Positions 5,742 to 9,944 of a DNA stretch of 9,944 bases are shown piece by piece. The notes under the pieces are model-generated. The model ran no database searches. It worked only from the letters and a program-made list of their open reading frames with translations, and had not been told where the DNA came from. The DNA comes from an uncultured Aquimonas sp. (GTDB lineage Bacteria > Pseudomonadota > Gammaproteobacteria > Xanthomonadales > Xanthomonadaceae), in assembly GCA_946481615.1 (NCBI GenBank), contig CAMLOR010000111.1:1-9944 (forward strand), given 5' to 3'. Each line of letters opens with the position of its first letter. Positions within the stretch are counted from its first letter, which is position 1. Position numbers and translations under genes: made by a program.

Positions 5742-6974
5742 GTGATCAACTTCCACAACCCCACGCTCATCGCCGCGCTGTTCGGCGTGTTCCTCGCGGG
5801 TACCGCGGTGGCGCAGACGCCCCAGCCGCAGGTGCCCACGCCGCAGCCCGTGCCCGTGCCGGCCGCGCCCGCGGCGAGCGCGGCGCCCACGCCGCCGCCG
5901 CCCTCGGTGCAGGGCACGGCCTGGCTGCTGATGGACGATGCCAGCGGCCAGATCCTGGCCGGCGAGAACTTCGACGCGCGCGTCGAACCGGCGAGCATCA
6001 CCAAGGTGATGACCTCGTACGTCGTCTCGGCCGAACTGCGCAACGGCAAGCTCAAGCCCGACGACGAGGTGACGATCAGCGAGAACGCTTGGCGCGGCGG
6101 CGGCGGCGGCACGGACGGCTCCACGAGCTTCCTGCCGGTGAACTCGAAGGTGAAATTGTCGGAGCTGCTGCACGGCATGATCATCCAGAGCGGCAACGAC
6201 GCCTCCATCGCGCTGGCCGAACACGTGGCCGGCAGCGAGGAAGCCTTCGCCGCGCTGATGAACTCCTACGCGCAGCGCCTGGGCATGACGGGCACGCACT
6301 TCGTCAACTCGCACGGCCTTTCGGCGCCGGAGCACTTCACCACGGCGCACGACATCGCCAGGCTCTCGCGCGCGCTGATCCACGATTTCCCGGAAGACTA
6401 CGCGGTGTACTCGCAGAAGGAATTCACCTTCAACGGCATCCGCCAGTACAACCGCAACACGCTGCTGTGGAAGGACGAGAGCGTCGACGGCATCAAGACC
6501 GGCCATCATTCCGGCGCCGGCTATTGCCTGGCGGCCAGCGCCAAACGCGGCGACCAGCGCCTGATCTCCGTGGTGATGGGCTCCACTGGCGAGAAGCAGC
6601 GCGCCGAAGATTCCTACGCCCTGCTCAACTGGGGTTTCCGATTCTTCGAAACCCACACCGTCTACGCCGCCAACGTTGCGGTCGCGCAGCCTCCGTTGTG
6701 GAAAGGCGAAACCGAAACGCTCGACTTGGGCCTCGCCGAACCCCTGCTCGTCACCGTGCCGCGCGGCAAGTACGAACAACTGCAGGCCGCGATGGACGTG
6801 CCCTCGCAACTCGTCGCACCCTTCACCAAGGGCCAGCAGATCGGCACGCTGCGCCTGACGCTCGACGGCAAGCCCGTCGCCGAACGCCCGCTCGTGGCGT
6901 TGAACGACGCGCCGGAAGGCGGCTTCTTCAAGCGCATCAACGACGGGTTCTGGATGTGGTGGGAGTCGGATTGA
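5742..6974 (+). CDS. dacA: D-alanyl-D-alanine carboxypeptidase, PBP5/PBP6 type
   Basis: A 410-residue class C low-molecular-mass penicillin-binding protein that trims the terminal D-Ala of peptidoglycan stem pentapeptides in the periplasm. The signal peptide (1-24) ends in AVA. All three active-site motifs are present: S85-I-T-K88, S150-G-N152 and K252-T-G254. The C-terminal 315-390 is the beta-rich PBP5_C domain, and the last 16 residues ('FFKRINDGFWMWWESD') are the amphipathic aromatic helix that anchors such enzymes to the inner membrane. Unusual is a Pro/Ala/Gln-rich stretch, about 26-55, between signal peptide and catalytic domain. The GTG start is chosen from the GGAG nine bases upstream. 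It is last in the mltB-rlpA-dacA operon, and its end overlaps by 38 bp the end of the convergent gene. The symbol could equally be dacC by local convention. Confidence 0.95.
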   Translation: MINFHNPTLIAALFGVFLAGTAVAQTPQPQVPTPQPVPVPAAPAASAAPTPPPPSVQGTAWLLMDDASGQILAGENFDARVEPASITKVMTSYVVSAELRNGKLKPDDEVTISENAWRGGGGGTDGSTSFLPVNSKVKLSELLHGMIIQSGNDASIALAEHVAGSEEAFAALMNSYAQRLGMTGTHFVNSHGLSAPEHFTTAHDIARLSRALIHDFPEDYAVYSQKEFTFNGIRQYNRNTLLWKDESVDGIKTGHHSGAGYCLAASAKRGDQRLISVVMGSTGEKQRAEDSYALLNWGFRFFETHTVYAANVAVAQPPLWKGETETLDLGLAEPLLVTVPRGKYEQLQAAMDVPSQLVAPFTKGQQIGTLRLTLDGKPVAERPLVALNDAPEGGFFKRINDGFWMWWESD

Positions 6975-7710
6975 ACCAGTCCTCGACGCGCCCCGACAAC
7001 CAGAACGTGCCCTGCACGACGCTGCCCGCCACCGGCGCGCGGGAGACGAGCTCCGGATCGATGACGACGTCGTAGTCGCCGCCCAGCGTGGCGACCACGC
7101 AGGCATGGAAGCTGCGTCCGGTAACGGCGTTGACGCGAAGGCTGGCGTGGCGCACGTGGCCCGCGAAATAGGCCTCGGCGCCGCCGCCGCCGTCCGCGAA
7201 CAGGCTCGAGGGAATGAACGACTGCGAGGCAAAACGCGGTCCGTCGCTCGGCGCGGCGTCGAATGCTTCGGGTGATGCATACACCTCGACCTGCAGGGCG
7301 AAGGCCGCGACCTGCGCCGTTGCCACGCGCGGCAGGACGAGACCGTCGTGGAGTCCAAAGTCCGGCGCCTCGAACACGAACGGATAGGCGCCGCCGTCGT
7401 CTTCGGCGGGGCCCGGATCGGCCCAGGCATGGAACGCGCCGTCCATGGAAACGTCGCTGTTCGACTCGACGCGATCGGTGATGCGAACCAAGAGCTGCGC
7501 GTCGCCACGGAAATGCGGTTGCAAGCCGATCAGGGCGCCGGACGCGTCGATCTGCATCCAGAGCTCGGCGCCGCTGGTGTCGGACCATTGCAGATAGGTG
7601 CCACGCGCGGTCGCATGTGCGACAGCGTCGGGCGCCAGGCGATTCACGAGGTCGAGCAGGGCGTTCTGGTCGGCGACGTCGAATCCGATGGTGGAAAGAT
7701 GGCTGGGCAT
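6937..7710 (-). CDS. Conserved-looking hypothetical protein, cytosolic, unknown function
   Basis: A 257-residue protein whose family I cannot name with confidence. It has no signal peptide or membrane segment and is acidic, with many Asp, Ala and Phe, and 'AWADPGPAEDDGG' in the middle suggests a loop. Recurrent features are 'GTYLQWSDTSGAELWMQ' near 37-53, 'RFASQSFIPSSLF' near 162-174 and 'GSVVQGTFWLSGR' near the end. Mixed beta composition suggests a compact beta-rich fold. Codon usage has the same G/C third-position bias as the neighbours, whereas the plus-strand frames through this region do not make sensible proteins. The start at 7710 is preferred over an in-frame ATG at 7719 because that one overlaps a TATCAT -10-like hexamer. 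It converges on dacA and overlaps its last 38 bp; it is divergent from the EF-hand gene. Confidence 0.8.
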   Translation of the reverse strand: MPSHLSTIGFDVADQNALLDLVNRLAPDAVAHATARGTYLQWSDTSGAELWMQIDASGALIGLQPHFRGDAQLLVRITDRVESNSDVSMDGAFHAWADPGPAEDDGGAYPFVFEAPDFGLHDGLVLPRVATAQVAAFALQVEVYASPEAFDAAPSDGPRFASQSFIPSSLFADGGGGAEAYFAGHVRHASLRVNAVTGRSFHACVVATLGGDYDVVIDPELVSRAPVAGSVVQGTFWLSGRVEDWFNPTPTTSRTRR

Positions 7711-7717
7711 GGACGCC

Positions 7718-7723
7718 ATGATA
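7718..7723 (-). promoter_or_regulatory. Possible -10 hexamer (TATCAT) of the hypothetical gene
   Basis: Read on the minus strand, TATCAT lies seven bases before ATG 7710, a spacing that would give a leaderless or almost leaderless transcript. No Shine-Dalgarno sequence is present. No good -35 hexamer is found 16-18 bp upstream, so this is a weak call. Confidence 0.3.
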
Positions 7724-7810
7724 GGCCGAGCCCGCTGCCCCGCGGTTACGCCTGAATGTTCCACACTGCGCGCAGCGACGGAATCCGCGGCGAGCCCCGT
7801 TGAAGGTTCC

Positions 7811-7827
7811 GAAGCCACCCGGGCTTC
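7811..7827 (+). other. Small hairpin in the leader of the EF-hand gene
   Basis: GAAGCC (7811-7816) and GGCTTC (7822-7827) pair around a 5-base loop, ending 20 bp before ATG 7847 and 7 bp before its GAGG ribosome binding site (7835-7838). It could affect translation or be a binding site, or be chance in GC-rich DNA. The rest of the 136-bp gap 7711-7846 shows no convincing promoter or operator on the plus strand. Confidence 0.25.
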
Positions 7828-7846
7828 CCCCAACGAGGATCGCATC

Positions 7847-8272
7847 ATGAAGCACCGCAATCTTTTGATCGCCACCGGCGCCGCCGCGGTCGTGCTGGCC
7901 GGTGTGGCGTTCGCCAATCCGGCGCACGATCGCCTGGAGAAGGTCGATACCAACAAGGACGGTCAGGTTCAGGTCGCCGAGATCGAGGCGCAGGCCGCAC
8001 AGCGCGCGGCGGACATCGACGCCAACGGCGACGGCCGCGTCGTCGTCGAGGAGATCAAGGCCCATCGCGAGAAGATGCGCGCCGAGCGCCAGCAGGCCCG
8101 CCTGATGAAGCTCGATGCCAACGGCGACGGCAGCGTCAGCACCGAAGAATTCGCTGCCGGCCATGCGTCGCGCGCCGCCAAGCTCGATGCCAATGGCGAC
8201 GGCGTGATCGCGAAGGAAGAGTTCCGTGCCGGTCATCGCGGCCGCCGCGGCGGTCGCCACGACGCCGACTGA
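7847..8272 (+). CDS. Secreted four-EF-hand calcium-binding protein
   Basis: A 141-residue exported protein with four canonical 12-residue EF-hand loops, starting at D34, D58, D90 and D114; each has Asp at 1, Asn at 3, Asp at 5, Gly at 6, a hydrophobic residue at 8 and Glu at 12. Residues 1-23 are a signal peptide ending in AFA, so the product is periplasmic. Between loops 2 and 3 a charged helix runs through 'HREKMRAERQQARLM'. The C-terminus is rich in His, Arg and Gly ('GHRGRRGGRHDAD') and might bind another metal. ATG 7847 is chosen from the signal peptide and the GAGG at 7835-7838; the frame extends upstream without a plausible start. The ECF sigma gene follows after 53 bp, so the protein could be a target or member of that regulatory unit. 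Its role (calcium buffer, sensor or adaptor) is not known. Confidence 0.9.
   Translation: MKHRNLLIATGAAAVVLAGVAFANPAHDRLEKVDTNKDGQVQVAEIEAQAAQRAADIDANGDGRVVVEEIKAHREKMRAERQQARLMKLDANGDGSVSTEEFAAGHASRAAKLDANGDGVIAKEEFRAGHRGRRGGRHDAD
8108..8203 (+). repeat. Near-identical direct repeat within the EF-hand gene
   Basis: Bases 8108-8131 and 8180-8203 are identical except for one silent change (AAC to AAT), spaced by 72 bp, or 24 codons. Both encode 'KLDANGDG'. A related copy starts at 8018. The pattern indicates duplication of an EF-hand unit within the gene, or strong codon constraint on a short motif. Confidence 0.7.
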
Positions 8273-8325
8273 CGCGGAGCCGGTGTGCTTCGACCGCCTC
8301 CGGGACGCCGCGGGAATGGACGCCG

Positions 8326-8898
8326 ATGACGTCCACGCCCGCGGCCGATCCGGCCGATCCGGATGCCGCGCTGCTGGCGGGCGCGGCGGCGGGCGACGAG
8401 ACTGCGTTCGCGCAGCTCGTCGACCGTCATCTGCCGCGCCTGCATGGATTGGCGTGGCGCGCGCTCGGATCGGTGGCCGAAGCCGAGGAAGTGGCGCAGG
8501 AAACGCTGTTGCGCGCCTGGCGGCAGTTGCCGTCGTGGCAGGGCGGCAAGGCACTGTTCTCGACCTGGCTGCATCGCGTGGCGCTCAACCTGGTGAACGA
8601 CCGGTTGCGCGCGCGGCGCGAGCAGGTGCCGATCGAGGACGCCGGCCTGGTGAGCGAGGAGGCGCAGCCGGACCGCAGCGCCTCCGAGGCGCAGCGTGCT
8701 GCGCGCGTGCGGCAGGCCCTGCAGGCGCTGCCGGAACGCCAGCGCGATGCCATCCTGCTGTGCCACTACGAAGGAATGGGCAATATCGAAGCCGCCGCCG
8801 CGCTCGAGGTGAGCGTGGAGGCGCTGGAATCCCTGGTGTCGCGCGCGCGCCGCGCGTTGCGGCAATCGCTGTCCGATACGCGAACGGATGACTCATGA
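8326..8898 (+). CDS. ECF-type RNA polymerase sigma factor
   Basis: A 190-residue group 4 sigma factor with only regions 2 and 4. Region 2 (about 25-97) contains 'AEEVAQETLLRAWRQL' for core binding and -10 melting and 'FSTWLHRVALNLVNDRLR'. Region 4 (about 128-180) contains 'LQALPERQRDAILLCHYEGM' and the DNA-reading helix 'SVEALESLVSRARRALRQ', which recognises -35. The 'EALESL' version of this helix resembles ECF factors of the CnrH kind more than RpoE; this is from memory of the family. The Pro/Ala-rich first 13 residues are probably disordered. A GGGA sequence about ten bases upstream serves as a weak ribosome binding site. The stop overlaps the next start (ATGA), so an anti-sigma partner is expected directly downstream, where a single-pass membrane protein is found. 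It probably directs its own operon. Confidence 0.93.
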   Translation: MTSTPAADPADPDAALLAGAAAGDETAFAQLVDRHLPRLHGLAWRALGSVAEAEEVAQETLLRAWRQLPSWQGGKALFSTWLHRVALNLVNDRLRARREQVPIEDAGLVSEEAQPDRSASEAQRAARVRQALQALPERQRDAILLCHYEGMGNIEAAAALEVSVEALESLVSRARRALRQSLSDTRTDDS

Positions 8899-9254
8899 CC
8901 GTGCACGACGACAAATCGCTCGATGCGCAACTCGATGTGTTGCAGGCGGCGCCGGTGCCGCGGGCGCAGCTGCGCCACAACGTGATGGCGGCGATCGCGC
9001 GCGAACCTCGCCAGCGCATGGGTGAGATGGATCCGCGCGCGCCGCGCGGCGGGTCGCTGCTGGAAGCACTGGCCTCTCTCTGGCGCGAACTCGGCGGCGC
9101 CCGCCTGGCCGGGCCGGCCTTCGCGATGGCGCTGGCCGCCGGCATCGGCCTGAGCTGGTTCGCGGACAACGCCACGGCGGGCGAAGACGACGCCAGCGAC
9201 GATCTCGTCGCGCTGGCGCAACTCGACGATTCCTACGCAGGACTCGAACCGTGA
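8895..9254 (+). CDS. Single-pass membrane protein, probable anti-sigma factor
   Basis: A 119-residue protein with one predicted membrane helix (about 71-90, 'LAGPAFAMALAAGIGLSWFA'). The N-terminal 70 residues are helical and charged and would be cytosolic; the acidic C-terminal 29 residues would be periplasmic. I do not recognise a domain in it. The call as anti-sigma rests on position (4-bp overlaps with both the ECF gene before and the sensor gene after), size and topology, which parallel CnrY. The HxxxCxxC motif of zinc-type anti-sigma factors is absent. The segment 'LDVLQAAPVPRAQLRHNVM' (13-31) is the best candidate for a sigma-binding helix. Alternatively it could be an unrelated assembly factor for the downstream pump. 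Confidence 0.6.
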   Translation: MTVHDDKSLDAQLDVLQAAPVPRAQLRHNVMAAIAREPRQRMGEMDPRAPRGGSLLEALASLWRELGGARLAGPAFAMALAAGIGLSWFADNATAGEDDASDDLVALAQLDDSYAGLEP

Positions 9255-9769
9255 ACGCACCGCTGTCCCGCACCGCGCGCGTCGCACTGCTGCTGTCGCT
9301 GGCGCTGAATCTCGCGTTGCTGGTGTTCGTGGGCTGGCACCACGGCCCCTGGCGCGACGACGGGCGCGGCCGCCATGCGCCGCCGTTGCCGCATCTGTTC
9401 GACGTGCGCGCGCTGCGTCGCGTGATTCCGCCCGAGCGCGCCGATGTGCTGAAGCCGATCTTCGAGGCGCACCGGCCGGAAATGCGCTCGCGCCTGCATG
9501 AACTGTTCGCGGCGCGCGGCGACGTGCGGCGTGCGATCGCGGCCGAGCCCTTCGAGCGCGCGCAGCTCGAATCGGCCTTCGCCCGCCTGCGCGAAGCCGA
9601 TCGCGCCACCGCCGAGGAAGCCCAGGCGATGCTGGCCGAGCTGCTCGCCGTGGCCACGCCCGACGAACGCAGGAAGATGTCCGAACTCATGGCGCGCGGC
9701 GGTTCGCGTGCACGCGCCTGGCGCGAACGCCAGGCCCGCGACGCCGATGCGCCGCGCACGGAGGAATGA
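9251..9769 (+). CDS. Membrane-anchored periplasmic heavy-metal sensor (CnrX/ZraP-like)
   Basis: A 172-residue protein with a membrane anchor at 9-28 and a periplasmic, highly helical domain (50-150) like the metal-resist family of CnrX, ZraP and Spy-type hairpin proteins. 'PEMRSRLHELFAARGDVRRA' (76-95) fits that family's first long helix and the 'FERAQLESAFARLREAD' segment its second. His residues cluster just after the anchor (H30, H31, H42, H48) and could form a metal site, though true ligands cannot be named. The C-terminal 20 residues are charged and probably disordered. GTG 9251 overlaps the preceding stop (GTGA). In Cnr, the sensor binds metal and releases the sigma factor through CnrY; a similar role, or sensing of misfolded envelope proteins, is the likely job here. 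The ligand is unknown. Confidence 0.82.
   Translation: MNAPLSRTARVALLLSLALNLALLVFVGWHHGPWRDDGRGRHAPPLPHLFDVRALRRVIPPERADVLKPIFEAHRPEMRSRLHELFAARGDVRRAIAAEPFERAQLESAFARLREADRATAEEAQAMLAELLAVATPDERRKMSELMARGGSRARAWRERQARDADAPRTEE
9760..9764 (+). promoter_or_regulatory. Ribosome binding site of the MacA-like gene
   Basis: GGAGG lies four bases before ATG 9769 but only one base before the in-frame ATG 9766, so 9769 is the better start. The site is inside the end of the sensor gene, as expected for coupled translation. Confidence 0.6.
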
Positions 9770-9944
9770 TGGCCACGCAACCCCGCAAGAAGAATCGTGT
9801 CGCCCTGGGCAGCGCCCTGCTGCTCGCCCTGATCGCCATCGCCGCCGCGCTGGTGCTGACCGGGCGCGAAGAGGAACCCACGTACAGCACGGCCGTCGTG
9901 GAACGCGGCGACATCGAGATCGTCGTCACCGCGCTCGGCAAGAT
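9769..9944 (+). CDS. MacA/HlyD-family efflux periplasmic adaptor, N-terminus only
   Basis: The first 58 codons of a membrane fusion protein that would bridge an inner-membrane transporter and a TolC-type channel. A basic start ('QPRKKNR') leads to one membrane helix (11-31), then 'EEEPTYSTAVVERGDIEIVV' and 'TALGK', the strand that opens the adaptor domain in MacA-type proteins ('PTYQT...VRPGDLQQSVLATGK' in Escherichia coli, from memory). A MacB-type ABC transporter would be expected next but lies outside the window. It follows the sensor gene with no gap, so it is probably controlled by the upstream ECF factor. MacA rather than an RND adaptor is preferred because of the membrane anchor and the spacing, but only 58 residues can be seen. 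Confidence 0.8.
   Translation, partial: MATQPRKKNRVALGSALLLALIAIAAALVLTGREEEPTYSTAVVERGDIEIVVTALGK

Noticed and set aside
5334..7508. Minus-strand open frame of 724 codons
   Set aside because: Antisense to dacA and rlpA and out of frame with the real minus-strand gene 6937-7710; the length is caused by GC content.
6662..8554. Minus-strand open frame of 630 codons
   Set aside because: It crosses several genes in both directions and is antisense to the EF-hand and sigma genes; not a sensible protein.

Overview
The window is GC-rich, densely packed bacterial DNA with strong G/C bias at third codon positions. Gene content (RssA-like patatin, MltB-RlpA-DacA cassette with an 'LEPYD'-type RlpA, PagL-type outer-membrane enzyme, ECF sigma factor with a MacA-type adaptor) points to a gammaproteobacterium, most likely Xanthomonadales/Lysobacterales. 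That placement is inferred from family resemblance, not from any marker gene. Twelve genes are supported; most of the many other long open frames are antisense or out-of-frame shadows caused by the base composition. No rRNA, tRNA, CRISPR array or insertion sequence was seen.

Region 1 (1-948, minus strand) is the N-terminal third of a molybdopterin oxidoreductase with a [4Fe-4S] cysteine motif. A bipartite REP/BIME-like palindromic repeat (3-102) lies inside the reading frame without breaking it, adding a run of about 34 foreign-looking residues; the gene runs off the left edge. Region 2 (1011-3364, plus) has a PagL-type lipid A deacylase-like protein, a WYL-domain regulator and a patatin-like phospholipase. 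The last two overlap by 4 bp, which makes a lipid-active, regulator-coupled unit plausible. Region 3 (3365-3784) holds a small two-helix membrane protein of unknown function.

Region 4 (3785-6974, plus) is a peptidoglycan-remodelling operon: MltB lytic transglycosylase, RlpA lipoprotein with a SPOR domain, and a PBP5/6-type D-Ala-D-Ala carboxypeptidase. It faces an uncharacterised cytosolic protein gene (6937-7710, minus) and the two 3' ends overlap by 38 bp. Region 5 (7847-9944, plus) starts with a secreted four-EF-hand protein. It is followed by a tightly overlapping series: ECF sigma factor, short single-pass membrane protein in the anti-sigma position, membrane-anchored CnrX/ZraP-like sensor, and the start of a MacA/HlyD-type efflux adaptor. 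The layout resembles a CnrH-CnrY-CnrX signalling module joined to an efflux pump and is the most system-like part of the window.

All gene spacings are short. Only 949-1010, 3365-3428, 3681-3784, 7711-7846 and 8273-8325 are non-coding stretches of any size; none exceeds 140 bp, and they hold only weak promoter-like hexamers and small hairpins.
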